The notes beneath the pieces are model-generated. The model saw only the letters and a program-made list of their open reading frames with translations. It was not told the DNA's origin and ran no database searches. A DNA stretch of 32,428 bases from a virus. Location: IMG/VR virus record IMGVR_UViG_3300032006_000043, positions 1 to 32,428 of that record, one strand, 5' to 3'. The number at the start of each line of letters is the position of its first letter. Position 1 is the first letter of the stretch. Below are positions 7,901 through 18,508 of this stretch, one piece after another. The translations under genes were made by a program, and so were the position numbers.

Positions 7901-10900
7901 TATTTCTGTTCTAATACCTTGTCTTGTTTGTCTTTGTTCTGTTGTAGTGGTTGTTGTTAAACCGCCTCCTCCAGGAGCTAGTGAACCTGAAGTAGTAGTT
8001 GAAACATTTGCAACACCTAGATTTTCCCATGATCCCCAATCTGTTCCCCAAGCATTTGCCATATTTTCCCAAGCATCATAGTTGCCATCAAAATTAACAT
8101 TGACTGCTGGTTGGACGCTCTTATCTACAAAATTATCTACGTTTGGTGTTAAGTACAAATCTCCCACATAACTAAATGTTAATTCTTGAGCTAGATTTAT
8201 TGTTTCACTTGCTTGATCTTGATTTAAGTATGTTAAATATGTCCAAGGCAAGGTTAATGATTGTCCAATTCTAAATAAATTATTTGCACCTGATTTAAAC
8301 TGTGTTTCAATATTTTCCATATTGAAGAATGGTCTTGCATGTTGTTCTTTTGAATCTATTGCTATCTTATAGTCTGGATCTGTTACTGCGCCTATGTTAT
8401 GTCCTGTAAATGGGTCAACTAATATACCATTTTTCCATCTATCTGCTCCGGTAGAACTTACTATTGTTGATTCTTTAGCATAAGTTTCTAATAGATTTAA
8501 TGAAGCATAATATTCTAATCGAGATATTCTTTGTTCTATTGTACTAATATCCCTCATAGTATATCTTCTATTATCTATTTGCTTAACTTGTATTCCGTAA
8601 TCTGGTCTACCAATTTGTTTTGCGTATGCTGGTGATAAACAAGGAAATGCTGGTAATAACATTGTTGCTAATGTCATTGACCCTGCCTCTGGATTTGGTA
8701 ATGTTGGTACATCAGCAAAAGCAGATTCAATTATTTTAAATGCTCCGTCTTCTGTTAATACCAATCTCAATCCTTTACCTTGATAATAGCATAAGTCTGT
8801 TGTGAATGTAGTTGTTGGTGTTGGGTTAGTTAAACCTCCAGTAATTGAACCGTTTGTATCAGGATTAACTGTTGCACTTCCTAATGTTCCTGTATTAGCT
8901 GCTGTATCTGCCATTCTAGGACGGAAGTCTACACAATCTCTTAAATCAAAGTCTCCATATTTTTCGGAAAGATACAAAGGTATGCTTTCAGTTCTTATAT
9001 TACCTGCTGCTAATGCTCCGTCATCGTCGATTGGATAACTATCTACACAGAAAAAGCTAGGTCCATTAGTGCCATAATTATGACTAAAGAATGAAAGTTT
9101 AACTACAATATATCTATTTGTGCTTAAATCGTATGAACTTGTTGATTTTTTAATAATTTTAGAATGGCCATAGTAATTGTCTGATTGGCCATTATCAAAT
9201 CTAAAATGACTTGTTACGTCTACTTGTCCTGTTGAATAATCTGAATTTGTTCCTGCTGTAATTGATTCTATTTTATATCCGTCTGAAACACCTAATGAAT
9301 ATGTACCACCCGTTCCTTCAGGGTGTGTTCCTGTATCTATTTTTACATATTTACTTTCGTTTAATGTTTTTGCAGCAAAAGCATCGGAAGTTTTTGTTAC
9401 TGTAATATATGCTTTTAATGAACCTGTGCCCGATGAAGGTGCACTACCTAAATCTACTGTAATTGATGTTGCCGAATTAACAGTAACAGTTGCTGCTGGT
9501 GTAGAACCGCCCCAAGAATTACCAGACGTTCTTAAATCTGCAACTTGACCTGCTACAACACTTTGACTATCTGCAGTAAACGATGCGTCTGCTACTACAA
9601 TAAAGTTTTCTAAAATAGTTGTATCAGAAGAAATAACTCCATTTGAAAAAGCAAACGATTCATTATCTCCTGCAGATACTGTAAATGTTGCTTGTCCGTT
9701 TGTTGATTGTGTTCCTGTGAGTTCTTTTTGGTATGTGAAACTATAATCTCTATTACCAGATGCGTCTGTAAGAGTTTTTACATTCTTATAAGGCAACCTA
9801 TATACTAATTTATTATTGTTTGCTTCTTTTACTAATGGTGCTGTTGCTCCTGAATATGTATATGAGGAGCCTGCATTGTTCATAACAAGGTCTGCCATTG
9901 CCTCATTTGAAGAGGATTTGTCGTCTCTTATTCCTTTAACAGCAGTAAAGTTTCCTGACGACATTTTTATATCATATAGATAAAGTCTATAGATACATGC
10001 TGCTGCACCTGGTGTTCCATTAGCCCATTGAATGTGTCTTACTTTTGCTGTTCCTACTTTTGTTCCTTGTGCTGTTCTTGCTGAATATCCATTTGATACA
10101 CCGCCTTGAGCTGAGGAATATAAATCAACTACTTGGCCTCCGTCAACGTCCCATACACCACATAGTTCTGTAACTTCTATATAGTTACCATATCCTGATG
10201 TAATTGCTGTTGCATCTCTTGAAACATTTCTTCCTGGTTTTGAATATTCAATTCTTTTAGTTGAAAGTAATTGTCTTCTATGTCCACCTACATACCCTGT
10301 TCCAGGTTCTATAGATGCTACAAGACCATGAACCTTACCGCCTTGAGCTGTTGTATATAAACCACCGTTATCATTTTGATTTAAATGTTCTCTTATATTA
10401 ACTTTTAAACCACGAACAACATAATCTCCTGATTCGTCATAAGTTCTAGAAGCTAATATGTCTCCTAAACCTGCTAATGGTTCTTCTTTTGTATATGAAC
10501 GTTTAAATCCACCATTTTCCCAATCTAAATATAGATAAAAATTTTCTGCTGGTGTATCTGATTTTTTAATTGATGCTAATGCTACTGTAAGTTTGTATCT
10601 ATCTGCACCAGGAGCATTATAGTTAAAAGAGCCTGATGCAGGATCTAATAAACTTGTATCTGTTGCTGAATCTACAGCTGTTTCTGTTACTGTAAACCCT
10701 ACTTTTTTATAAAGAAGTTTTGAATATTTGTCTATGAAAACAGTCATATCATCTGTTTTAATAAACTGTCCTCTTGCGTATATAACTCCTGCGTCTAATT
10801 TAAGTAACGGTGCACTTCCATAATAGTTTCCACTTTCTGTTGATGTGCTAGTAGTATTGTTTACAACAAAAGTTTTACCTATATTTGAACTTACTGTTGC

Positions 10901-11740
10901 AGTTCCTGCTGCTGCAGATCCTCCACCACCACTAAATGTTAATGTTGGTGCACTTGTATATCCTGAACCTGCTTGTGTAATATTTATTGCTGTAAGAGCA
11001 CCACTTGTAATAGTTGCTGTTGCTTTAGCTGCTCTACCTACATAACCTAATACTGCACTACCATTTGCTGTTTTACCATGTACATGAGTTGGTGCTGCAG
11101 TACCTGTGGAACCTGCTGTTGTAACAATATATAAATTATCACCACTAAATAATTGTGCGCCTAAAGTTACTGCTGTTGAAGCAGCCCATTCTGTACCAAC
11201 TTTTATTGTTGGTGTACTTGAATACCCCGAACCCGCATTTGTAATTGTTGAACCTGTTATTTTACTTGTAACAGTTAATGTTTCTGCTGATGTAAAATGT
11301 GTATATGTTGTTTGAGCACCTGCACTTGTGTATTTTAAATACAAAGTTTTCATATCAGGAGCTGCACCTGTTGTGCCTGTTGCTGTATCTAATATTTCTG
11401 CTCTTAATTCTGATCTAGTTGCTGAAACATGTGGAAGTGATTGTAATGTATCACCTTTAAACCCACTTAATGCTGTATTTTCTATTGTTGTTGCTGCTGC
11501 GTCTGTGTCATTAACTTTTATAAATGGAATCAATGTTACATGTTCTGCACAACCAGTTATTATGGCTCCATCTTTTAACATGTAGCCAAAACCTTTATTT
11601 AATTGATCTTGTAATAGAGTTTGAACTTGTGTTAATTCTCTAGCTTGGACTGCAAATCCAGGCTTAAATAAAAGCCTGTGGTAGTTTTTACTATCGCTAA
11701 AATCGTCGTAATATGGTGATGCGTTTAAATTTAATGCCAT
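4949..11740 (-). CDS. Giant DUF4815-type baseplate/tail structural protein, 2263 aa
   Basis: The N terminus (YYDDFSDSKNYHRLLFKPG, then FAVQARELTQVQTLLQ) is the hallmark start of the DUF4815 family of large phage tail/baseplate proteins. Copies of a G-x-GY-(T/S)-(S)-(A/T)-P module occur near residues 168, 260, 1807, 1852, 2160 and 2198. Residues about 1440-1530 are Pro/Thr/Asp-rich and probably flexible. The following domain (around FGDPIAQTFRVEGVPGG) looks like a beta-rich host-facing or attachment domain. No T4-type gp9, gp10, gp11 or gp12 is recognisable in the window, so this protein may take over peripheral baseplate and fibre-attachment roles. It is the longest gene here and follows gp8 by two bases. 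Assignment of the family is from the N terminus; the role is inferred. Confidence 0.75.
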   Translation of the reverse strand: MALNLNASPYYDDFSDSKNYHRLLFKPGFAVQARELTQVQTLLQDQLNKGFGYMLKDGAIITGCAEHVTLIPFIKVNDTDAAATTIENTALSGFKGDTLQSLPHVSATRSELRAEILDTATGTTGAAPDMKTLYLKYTSAGAQTTYTHFTSAETLTVTSKITGSTITNAGSGYSSTPTIKVGTEWAASTAVTLGAQLFSGDNLYIVTTAGSTGTAAPTHVHGKTANGSAVLGYVGRAAKATATITSGALTAINITQAGSGYTSAPTLTFSGGGGSAAAGTATVSSNIGKTFVVNNTTSTSTESGNYYGSAPLLKLDAGVIYARGQFIKTDDMTVFIDKYSKLLYKKVGFTVTETAVDSATDTSLLDPASGSFNYNAPGADRYKLTVALASIKKSDTPAENFYLYLDWENGGFKRSYTKEEPLAGLGDILASRTYDESGDYVVRGLKVNIREHLNQNDNGGLYTTAQGGKVHGLVASIEPGTGYVGGHRRQLLSTKRIEYSKPGRNVSRDATAITSGYGNYIEVTELCGVWDVDGGQVVDLYSSAQGGVSNGYSARTAQGTKVGTAKVRHIQWANGTPGAAACIYRLYLYDIKMSSGNFTAVKGIRDDKSSSNEAMADLVMNNAGSSYTYSGATAPLVKEANNNKLVYRLPYKNVKTLTDASGNRDYSFTYQKELTGTQSTNGQATFTVSAGDNESFAFSNGVISSDTTILENFIVVADASFTADSQSVVAGQVADLRTSGNSWGGSTPAATVTVNSATSITVDLGSAPSSGTGSLKAYITVTKTSDAFAAKTLNESKYVKIDTGTHPEGTGGTYSLGVSDGYKIESITAGTNSDYSTGQVDVTSHFRFDNGQSDNYYGHSKIIKKSTSSYDLSTNRYIVVKLSFFSHNYGTNGPSFFCVDSYPIDDDGALAAGNIRTESIPLYLSEKYGDFDLRDCVDFRPRMADTAANTGTLGSATVNPDTNGSITGGLTNPTPTTTFTTDLCYYQGKGLRLVLTEDGAFKIIESAFADVPTLPNPEAGSMTLATMLLPAFPCLSPAYAKQIGRPDYGIQVKQIDNRRYTMRDISTIEQRISRLEYYASLNLLETYAKESTIVSSTGADRWKNGILVDPFTGHNIGAVTDPDYKIAIDSKEQHARPFFNMENIETQFKSGANNLFRIGQSLTLPWTYLTYLNQDQASETINLAQELTFSYVGDLYLTPNVDNFVDKSVQPAVNVNFDGNYDAWENMANAWGTDWGSWENLGVANVSTTTSGSLAPGGGGLTTTTTTEQRQTRQGIRTEIIPEIQSQNLGERVIDTSISPFMRERAVTFIATRLKPNTRVYPYFDGEDVTAHCYQDANSDLWSGDNVIPTVGSALWTDENGSITGVFRIPPGVFRTGAKVFKLTDDSSNRERMEKTKATAIYESTGLSITTQDSIVSLKTAQVNTSQFFEERSVSDWQTDFQIAPPIPIPVIPPVVQVPATWDQDTTTDDTDDVTIIPVVNNTVDTSAIVATTQVTTGDGNESGVTNAIIGGEGMGNIGNEFNPAWVMNGGGVSNGGGLSIALGDDTAGITGTEISIVPTPDTDVPDVAPFTEFRFEDFQIDLTNLNFGFLGGGFGDPIAQTFRVEGVPGGMYMPGIDLFFKNKSNEQNGVTIELREVINGTPGPRVLPGGVAYRPTGGILTSTETGGVTTFNKTYFEFTNPVYLKNNTEYCFVVKPENDDKGYDMWIGQIGENKIGTTQRITQQPAAGIMFTSANNRSWTPHQSKDVMYKLYRCKFENVNTDYTATFNNRSLDWLSIDTTTWGGGITKFPAGTDLHCFSFNVTDAGTGYSSAPAVTVTNTGTGGTGLAITAVMTGSGSSQSIASLTVTNPGSGYTSAPTISFAAPTSGNTATASVTLNKGLIYEYDSLDNYVTVETKEGSFKTDDHATNPGATSIVVGNADGYATVSTVGNKIVNDIALNSAALTPEGSQVFAKVALTNTGANPNSTVFQQVGFGQTETLETEKTIYGYTNELALASPGKTATLVITMRTDRNNTSPFIDLDQLDLLCIKNDVNNDVTNETNPQGGNAASRYITRKVVLEDGQDAEDLLVYADCNIPAVADLKVYAKVQNAADEYNFQEDVPWIQLTANSTPNDTPGIGEFAEYSWKFPAKSGGVGLNASGILEYDVGALNTIPVTGGGNYSQAPAIHITGGAGTGATAQAIMNGTAISSILVTNPGRGYTSAPTVTVDTTYQTSAATLGTVTIGTVTHSGFKTFSVKIVPTTTDTAQVPKFRDFRAIALQV

Positions 11741-11742
11741 TT

Positions 11743-13341
11743 TTAAAACCTAATAATTGCCTTTAATGTTTCCACTTGATCTTCGGATCTAGTTATTGGT
11801 GTTCTGTTATCTAAATAAACAATTTCCCCTGAAGTATTTTTAACTTCAGGACTTGTAACACTATTTATACTCAAACCAGTTAAACTTTTTGTAGAATTTG
11901 TTAATGTTGAAGAAGCTGTAATAAGAGGAATTTTAGCAATTAAGTAAATATTTTTATTTGCTGTATCTACCTGAGCTACTGTAAAAGATCCGCCGTCGTC
12001 TGTTGTAATAAGATCATCTGCTGCGTATTTTGTTTCGTCTGCTACATTAATTATATAACAAACGGTTCCTGTTCCTGTTGTATATATTACATCTGAAGGA
12101 TTTGTTAAATTCTTAACTAATGCTATTTGCCTATAATCGTTACCTAAGATTAAATCTTTATTTGCATTATCAGATAATGATGTAACCAATCCTAAATTAC
12201 TAGCAAAACATTCCTTGGTTGGGTTAGAACCATGTCCTCCTTGTGGAGAAATAATTGCTCTTGCTGTTGCTCCTGTTCCAGATGCTGCTGTATTTGTAAA
12301 TGTAACATCTGCGTATGTATAACCTGAACCTGGTGTTGTTACTGTAACACCTGTTATTGCTCCGTCTGCAACAGTAGCAGTTGCTTCTGCGCCACTACCG
12401 TCTCCTGATATTGAAATTTGTACGTCTCCACTAGCATAGTTTACACCTGCTGCTGTAACTTTTATTCTATCTACAGTACCGTCTGTTGCTGCTGATTCTA
12501 CAGCACTTTGTAATGCTGGTAATGAATCTGCATCACCCAAATTAACTGTTGCTGTTGCTGCTGTTGAAGGTGTTCCTCCTACAAAACTAGCTAAAGCAAA
12601 ACTATAACCTGTGCCTGCTGTTGTAACTGATATACTTGAAACTGTTTGTGACCCTCCACTTCCTGCCATAGTTGCAGTTGCTCCTGCTCCTGTTCCATCT
12701 CCTGAAATAACTACTGAAGGAGTTGAATCATAACCTGAGCCTGCTGTATCTACTGTAATAGTATCTACTTCGCCCGTAACATCGTGTGTTGGATTGCCTG
12801 TAAGTTTTCTAACAGGAATATAATCATTATCTAAAAATTTTGTTTGATCTGATGCTGATATCTGGAATAAAAATTTCCATTGATACCCATCATCTAATGA
12901 GAAGACTGCTGTTCCTGTTGATGTTGGTTTGTTTACACTCTTTGAATTATTATTGTTATTAATACATTTATAAACCTTATATTCATCTGTAACAATAACC
13001 ATCGTTGAATCTGCTAAAGTACTTGCACCTGAATTGGTTTTGTTTGAAGTACTTATAGCATCATCATATTCATCATATACAGTATTACCTGTGTTATCCC
13101 AATCTATTCTTTTTGCCAACAAGCAAGCGTCGGCGCTAGTAAGTAATTGTGAGAACATCATACTACGTCTATATGTTTTTATATAGTCGTCAGAATCTAT
13201 AGGCGTTTCAGGACTTGCATCGTCCGCCCACGCAGTTGTTCTTCCTACAGTAAAATGAAAATAGTCATTATTGTTCCTAATATCACGAAGATATGAACGT
13301 GCTACTTCTACTCTACCAAGTCTCCTTAATACAAGCGCCAT
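11743..13341 (-). CDS. gp8: Baseplate wedge protein gp8-like, 532 aa
   Basis: Both ends match T4 gp8. The N-terminal part has a FTVGRTTAW segment (T4: FITFGRSEPW), then ADACLLAKRIDW (T4: LDAVIPRRDW), a YKVYKCI strand and GYQWKFLFQI (T4: GYVWEYLFEI). The C terminus GEIVYLDNRTPITR, followed by EDQVETLKAIIRF, matches T4 GEMIYMENRPPI, then DQTEEINILF. T4 gp8 has 334 residues. The extra 200 or so here lie in the middle (about 195-390) and contain Gly-Tyr repeat modules (AGSGYDSTP, AGTGYSFA, AGVNYASG, PGSGYTYA). In T4, gp8 dimers are part of the baseplate wedge; the same place is expected here. Confidence 0.85.
   Translation of the reverse strand: MALVLRRLGRVEVARSYLRDIRNNNDYFHFTVGRTTAWADDASPETPIDSDDYIKTYRRSMMFSQLLTSADACLLAKRIDWDNTGNTVYDEYDDAISTSNKTNSGASTLADSTMVIVTDEYKVYKCINNNNNSKSVNKPTSTGTAVFSLDDGYQWKFLFQISASDQTKFLDNDYIPVRKLTGNPTHDVTGEVDTITVDTAGSGYDSTPSVVISGDGTGAGATATMAGSGGSQTVSSISVTTAGTGYSFALASFVGGTPSTAATATVNLGDADSLPALQSAVESAATDGTVDRIKVTAAGVNYASGDVQISISGDGSGAEATATVADGAITGVTVTTPGSGYTYADVTFTNTAASGTGATARAIISPQGGHGSNPTKECFASNLGLVTSLSDNANKDLILGNDYRQIALVKNLTNPSDVIYTTGTGTVCYIINVADETKYAADDLITTDDGGSFTVAQVDTANKNIYLIAKIPLITASSTLTNSTKSLTGLSINSVTSPEVKNTSGEIVYLDNRTPITRSEDQVETLKAIIRF
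11828..11850 (-). other. 8-bp inverted repeat inside gp8, behind a late-promoter-like box
   Basis: CCTGAAGT and ACTTCAGG form a perfect 8-bp stem around a seven-base AT loop in the 3' end of gp8. A TATAAATA box on the minus strand at 11862-11869 would start transcription near 11856, so the hairpin would be at the extreme 5' end of such a transcript, about 115 bases before the giant gene. Both elements also encode gp8 residues, so either may be chance. Confidence 0.35.
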
Positions 13342-13351
13342 TGCCTACCTA

Positions 13352-13816
13352 TTAAGATATTGTTACTGTCCAAGTAATAGTCATTGAGTCAGAAGCTCCT
13401 TTGTTTACAGTTGAAAAAACTGTACGACAAAGAAGAGTTCCTCCAGAGCCTGCATTTAAAATACCTGCTTCTGTAACTGCTCCTGTACCTGTGCCTGCTG
13501 CAAAAGATGCAACATAAGCTACTGCATTACTTGTAACTGTGGTTGAAGTTAAGGCTGTTCTTGAACCTGAAATAATAGTTTCAAGAGTTGTGTTTCCAGC
13601 TGCTGCTGCAGTTGTACCTGTACCTAATTCCATGTGTGTCATGGCAGTCGCTGTAGCATCTTTCATTCTAGATGCTATATAAGCAAGACCTACGTCAACA
13701 ACCAAGTTGTCAACTGTAAGTTCTTGTTTGACTGAACCATGTTCATCTTTTACCACGATATCAAGCTTTCCTAGAGCTTTAATCTCATTTTGATTTTCCA
13801 TCGGTTTGTCTCCCAT
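13352..13816 (-). CDS. Small fibre-like structural protein between the gp7-position gene and gp8, 154 aa
   Basis: The protein resembles a conserved phage structural family that I know only as 'hypothetical' or 'tail fibre-like'. Its pattern is a LDIVVKDEHG strand, the segment VDNLVVDVGLAYIASRMKD, then THMELGTGTTAAAAGNTTLE, and a C-terminal LLCRTVFSTVNK strand before SMTITWTVTIS. It is all-beta with no enzymatic motif. Two starts are possible. The ATG at 13816 has AAGGA 8 bases upstream, and the ATG five codons later has GGGAG 8 bases upstream. A near-consensus late box (CATAAATA at 13839-13832) lies just upstream. Its location between wedge genes suggests a baseplate or fibre component. Confidence 0.7.
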   Translation of the reverse strand: MGDKPMENQNEIKALGKLDIVVKDEHGSVKQELTVDNLVVDVGLAYIASRMKDATATAMTHMELGTGTTAAAAGNTTLETIISGSRTALTSTTVTSNAVAYVASFAAGTGTGAVTEAGILNAGSGGTLLCRTVFSTVNKGASDSMTITWTVTIS

Positions 13817-13834
13817 TTAAAAATTCCTTTATAT

Positions 13835-16612
13835 TTATGTAAACGTCCAACCTGTTCCCACATAGTCCTCTGCACAATATAAGGGATCCCAATAGTCTTG
13901 CATTGAGCCTACCCCTGTATCTGTAGCTGTTCCTGTTTCTGTAAATCCAGGAAGTGTTAGTGCTTTTGCTACAGTTTCACTTATAGAACCTGTGTCGGTT
14001 GCTGCTTTACTTGTATTTATAACATTTGTCTCCGAAGTTGTTGCACTATCGGAAATATTTTTACCAGTTCCAATAACAAATACCTCTGCAGTACTAGATG
14101 TTGAAACTGTTTCTGTTAGATTTTTACCTACAGCTAGAACTAGACTATCTGCTACACTATTAGTTGATGTAGCTAGTACTCTAGGGAAATCAAATAATAT
14201 GGAAGAATCATTAGTTGTTGCCGTATCACTATACGACCTAGTTATCGTCCATACTTTGCTAAAGCTGTCTGTTGCTGTAAGTGCTTCGCTTAGTGGTTTA
14301 CTCATTGACCAACTAAATAATGGGTTGCCCACATTATAGTTGTCTGCATCATTTCCATCTGATGAATCGTTCCAATAAGCTGAATTGGGTGAACCACCAT
14401 CCCCTTCTTCAACGTATGGATCACCCCGTCCATCGTCTGAGCCTAATATTGACTCGGTGGTGTTTAGTCCGTAAGCCCAAGTTACTGAATCTGTAACATT
14501 TGCTGAATGCCCTAATGGTCTATAAAAGTGCATTGCATAAGCATCTGTCGCTGTTGCCTGTTCAGTAGCTATAAACTTGTAGAATAAGTTATCTGTAGAT
14601 GTTACTACAATTTCAGTATTAAAGTCTACAATACCTTTAACAATTAAGTCTGAATAAACTTGCATTCCTGCAGGGTGAGCTGCATCTCTTAATGCTTTAT
14701 TCCAAGAAGTTTGTGGTATTGTTGATTTAATAACATAAGAATATTGTTGATATCTTGCGTTGTCTGTTAATTTGTTTACGTCTGATAATTTTCCTTTATC
14801 ATCTTTATATTTACCTGCATAAGAAAATAAGTAACCTGTAGTTATTGTAATCACAATAGCTTCTCCTGTTGGAGAAGTTATAGTTATATCTGTAGTCTCA
14901 TTTAAGAAATTACTTCCTGGTTGTATTACTTCAAATGCTGTAGGCAATCCTGTAGATGAATTAATATTTGTTATTCTAATCCTTGCGTTATTTGCTCCGC
15001 CCATATAAGTATAGTCTTCTGCAAAATAGCCTGTAACAGCATAACCTAATCCATCATCACCTGACTCATTAATAATATATGTTTGTCCTTTTCTAAACCC
15101 TGCGTCAGAAGCTGAGCCAGAATAAGATTTATATGTAACATTTGCTAATGTTCTAAGTAAATAACCATACTTACTTGCATTGGTATCTGCTGCTCCATCT
15201 AATACAACATAAGTACGATGAGCATCAGTATTAAATTCAACTGTTGCTGAATTTAAAGTAGAAGTCGCTGCTGCACTAGAACCGCCTCCACCACTGAATG
15301 ATACAGTTGGTGCAGATGTATATCCGTCTCCAGCATCTGTTATTGTAATAGCCGTTACTACACCACTACTTACTGTTGCTGTACCTGTGGCTGTAGTACC
15401 AGATGTTGGTGCACTAAATGTTACTGTTGGTGCACTTGAATATCCTGAACCACCATTACTAATTGATACAGATTTTACAGAATCAGTATCAGTATAACCT
15501 GAACCTCCAGCAGTAATAGTAACTGCTGTAATTTCATTATCTACAACCGTTGATACTGCAGTAGCATCCGAGCCTCCTCCTTCTTGGAAAATATTAACAG
15601 CAGGTGACGCATGATATCCATATCCACCATTTGTTATTGAGACTCCTGTAACTGCTCCACCATCTATTGATACTGTTCCTAATGCTTGGGCACCTGGCCC
15701 TTCTATCCTTGTTTGTGCTGGATCAAATTGTAAAACCAATTGATATCTTTGTAATGTAGAAGATGTATATGCTTGTTTTTCTACTCTTGCTACAACGGCA
15801 TTGACTGTTTTAATAACGGTTACAGTACCTGTAGAAGAAAAATATCTTAAATCAACTTTTTTACCTTCTAGATCTAATGGATTTAAATCATGGCCATGAT
15901 TTGCGTCTTCTAATATAACTGCTTGTTCTTCAATCCATTCGCCGTCAGATGATTTTAATACATATTTTCCTGGAAAATAAACTTCTGCATCTTCACCATA
16001 TAAAACTCTAAAAAATACTTCTATAGATCTTTTTGTACCTTTAGCTTCATAAAAGTCTTTAGCCCGTTTAAAGAAAAATGCTTTATCTGTTTTTACTGTC
16101 CTAGGAATATCATTTGCTAATACATGTCTCCATTTTTCTAAAAATGCGTCTGATGCTTGATCTATATCTGCAGGTGTAAAATTGTTTATTAATGCTTGTT
16201 GCTTACCTGCTTGATCCATATATTCATAATATTTTTTTATAAATGTTACAAAATTGGGATGATTTTCTCTAATATAATCAGGTACTTGCTCATCAATATA
16301 TAAAGCCATACTATGTGTTTCAACACTAGAATCTAACGAAGCATCTAAAACTGCTGTCAATACTGCATCTGTTGTAATAGTATCTGAGGTATGTGCTGTA
16401 ACTGTAACGACAGGAGTACTTGTATATCCTGTCCCTTTGTTTGTAATTGTAACGGCTGTAATTGCACCGCCACTTACTGTTGCTGTAGCTGTTGCTCCTG
16501 TTCCGCCACCACCAGATATAGAAATTGTAGGCACATTATTATACCCTGCGCCTGCTGTTGTTATCGTTATAGACGAAACATATCTATAAAATGATGGTAT
16601 ATAATCTGTCAT
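13835..16612 (-). CDS. Large baseplate protein in the gp7 position, 925 aa
   Basis: The gene lies directly after gp6 and before gp8, where T4 has gene 7. A conserved core at about residues 105-235 ([34 protein letters not shown]) is shared, as far as I recall, with large structural proteins of marine T4-like phages. Around it are six Gly-Tyr modules, two before the core (near 24 and 58) and four after it (near 326, 372, 389 and 427). The last 250 residues are Ser/Thr/Asp-rich with recurring D-S-x-T and TES motifs. I see no convincing local similarity to T4 gp7 itself, so the equivalence rests on position and size (T4 gp7 is about 1030 residues). Its start overlaps the gp6 stop by one base. 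Confidence 0.65.
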   Translation of the reverse strand: MTDYIPSFYRYVSSITITTAGAGYNNVPTISISGGGGTGATATATVSGGAITAVTITNKGTGYTSTPVVTVTAHTSDTITTDAVLTAVLDASLDSSVETHSMALYIDEQVPDYIRENHPNFVTFIKKYYEYMDQAGKQQALINNFTPADIDQASDAFLEKWRHVLANDIPRTVKTDKAFFFKRAKDFYEAKGTKRSIEVFFRVLYGEDAEVYFPGKYVLKSSDGEWIEEQAVILEDANHGHDLNPLDLEGKKVDLRYFSSTGTVTVIKTVNAVVARVEKQAYTSSTLQRYQLVLQFDPAQTRIEGPGAQALGTVSIDGGAVTGVSITNGGYGYHASPAVNIFQEGGGSDATAVSTVVDNEITAVTITAGGSGYTDTDSVKSVSISNGGSGYSSAPTVTFSAPTSGTTATGTATVSSGVVTAITITDAGDGYTSAPTVSFSGGGGSSAAATSTLNSATVEFNTDAHRTYVVLDGAADTNASKYGYLLRTLANVTYKSYSGSASDAGFRKGQTYIINESGDDGLGYAVTGYFAEDYTYMGGANNARIRITNINSSTGLPTAFEVIQPGSNFLNETTDITITSPTGEAIVITITTGYLFSYAGKYKDDKGKLSDVNKLTDNARYQQYSYVIKSTIPQTSWNKALRDAAHPAGMQVYSDLIVKGIVDFNTEIVVTSTDNLFYKFIATEQATATDAYAMHFYRPLGHSANVTDSVTWAYGLNTTESILGSDDGRGDPYVEEGDGGSPNSAYWNDSSDGNDADNYNVGNPLFSWSMSKPLSEALTATDSFSKVWTITRSYSDTATTNDSSILFDFPRVLATSTNSVADSLVLAVGKNLTETVSTSSTAEVFVIGTGKNISDSATTSETNVINTSKAATDTGSISETVAKALTLPGFTETGTATDTGVGSMQDYWDPLYCAEDYVGTGWTFT

Positions 16613-18504
16613 TAGATCTCTGCTACTTCAGGTTTTGCTAATACTGTTAGTCCTGCCACCTCACCTGTTGTTGAATTTAGACTACTATCATCTAAAGATA
16701 AAACAGTATTTCTAGATGCTTTTGCTACTACTGCTGCTGTTGATGTATCAGAAGTTCTGATAAGAGCTTGTGTAGTAACATCTTTTATACTATCATGAGG
16801 TACGGCATTAATTCTTAATTTTGTTTCTGTTCCATAAAGTGATTTAATTACAGTTGAAGGAATGGATATTGTTCCTGAATCATAATCTACAGTTCCAATT
16901 GCTCCAACTACTGTTCCATCTGCTTGTATAGCATTAATTGTTCCTGTTCCATTGTATAATGGTGCAACTACTGATGATGCTGGAACATCTTGTAATGAAA
17001 CCTTTTGTGTAGTTCCTTCTAAAGTTAAATCAAAATGTGTACTTGTAATCTCTCTGGGTTGTAATTTAGTATTAAATTTAACTGTATAATTTTTAGACAC
17101 TCCTAAATCAACTGATGGTCTTTTCTGTAGCCTAATTTGTAGGTTAGTAGATAATATTGCGTCAGAAGAATCATTTATTAAATCATGTAATTTAGAGTAA
17201 TAAAAACTCTTATTTAATTTATTAAGAGTGTTAGTAAAATAATTATTAACAGCTGTGGTTATTGTTGTTCCAATTTCTCCTGCTGTAAATAGTGTCTCTT
17301 TAGGATTATAAACTGAATTAATTTCAAGTCCTATATATGTGTATTCCGGATCTACAAATTCCGGTTGGATTGCTACTGCTGCTTTTGGTGTAATAATTGT
17401 GTTTCTTATATTGTCTTTAATTGCATCTGTTATAATTGAACCTGTTACTGGATTTAAAGATATAAAAACTTTACCGTGCATAGGAGGATCGTTTTGTTCT
17501 CCTCCCCATACAGAAACTGACTGTATGCTAGAATTACTTGCTAATATAAGTGATTCATAATCTGAAGATGTTACTGCCCTATCTTTTGTTGCGTTATACT
17601 TAGGTGCATTAAATCTAATTTCATCTATTTTTTCTTTTAATGAACCAGAACCAGCATTAGAAGAAGTTGTAATTGTAATTATTTCTCCTCCCCCTGATAT
17701 TACAGAAGAACAAGAAAAAGTTTTACAACCATTTGGTTTGTCCCCGTTACTATTAAGATAATCAATTCTTATAAGATTTCCTTTAGATAATTTTTTGCCT
17801 AAAGTATCGTCTCCAAATCTTAATTGATATAAACCGTCTGTTCCTTCTTCTATCCAAAAGATTTTAGAGTCTGTTTTAACATCTAATATTGTACTAGATA
17901 CATTATAAGAAGTTAATGTTAAATCTGATAATGAAGTTTGAACTCTAACTCTTAAAGAAGTTGTATCTATATTTGTGTTGGGTATAACATAAGGTCCTTG
18001 TTCATTTCCTGCAACTACTGCAAACTGAGAGGATACTCTCACTCCTTCTTTTACTTCTAAATCATTAAACGTGAAAGTAGTGCCTGATTTTGTGGCTACT
18101 ACATCTTCTGCAGGGTAAAAAGTATAAGATACTCCATCTACAATAGATGTAAAAATAGTATTCCTACTCAATGTTAATGTAGTTGATGTATAAGAATCGG
18201 GTGGTGTAATAACTACATTTAATTTTGCTGTTGAACTTCTACGAGATCTTGGTGTATAACCAATTGCTTTTGCTAATGATGCTACTGATTCTCTTTTAAT
18301 TGCTGAATCTAAAAACGATTCATTTGCTAACATGTGCGCTATAACACCGTTATAATGTGTATTATATGCTAACAAATCTAATATTGCATTTAACCCTGAA
18401 CCTTCAAAATTCCAATCTGAGAATTCTGACTGACTTTCTAAAAATACTCTAAGATTTGCCTTTATGTCATCAAAATCTAATTCTGTTACTGTCTGTTGTG
18501 CCAT
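16612..18504 (-). CDS. gp6: Baseplate wedge protein gp6, 630 aa
   Basis: The length is close to T4 gp6 (660 residues), and the N terminus has the typical gp6/GpJ pattern. It begins [17 protein letters not shown], continues with [16 protein letters not shown] and [27 protein letters not shown], and then has beta-rich domains. In T4, gp6 dimers form the inner ring that ties the wedges together around the hub. The gene sits four bases after gp25 and overlaps the next gene by one base, keeping the T4 order 25-6-7-8. I see no truncation or frameshift. Confidence 0.9.
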   Translation of the reverse strand: MAQQTVTELDFDDIKANLRVFLESQSEFSDWNFEGSGLNAILDLLAYNTHYNGVIAHMLANESFLDSAIKRESVASLAKAIGYTPRSRRSSTAKLNVVITPPDSYTSTTLTLSRNTIFTSIVDGVSYTFYPAEDVVATKSGTTFTFNDLEVKEGVRVSSQFAVVAGNEQGPYVIPNTNIDTTSLRVRVQTSLSDLTLTSYNVSSTILDVKTDSKIFWIEEGTDGLYQLRFGDDTLGKKLSKGNLIRIDYLNSNGDKPNGCKTFSCSSVISGGGEIITITTSSNAGSGSLKEKIDEIRFNAPKYNATKDRAVTSSDYESLILASNSSIQSVSVWGGEQNDPPMHGKVFISLNPVTGSIITDAIKDNIRNTIITPKAAVAIQPEFVDPEYTYIGLEINSVYNPKETLFTAGEIGTTITTAVNNYFTNTLNKLNKSFYYSKLHDLINDSSDAILSTNLQIRLQKRPSVDLGVSKNYTVKFNTKLQPREITSTHFDLTLEGTTQKVSLQDVPASSVVAPLYNGTGTINAIQADGTVVGAIGTVDYDSGTISIPSTVIKSLYGTETKLRINAVPHDSIKDVTTQALIRTSDTSTAAVVAKASRNTVLSLDDSSLNSTTGEVAGLTVLAKPEVAEI

Positions 18505-18508
18505 TACT

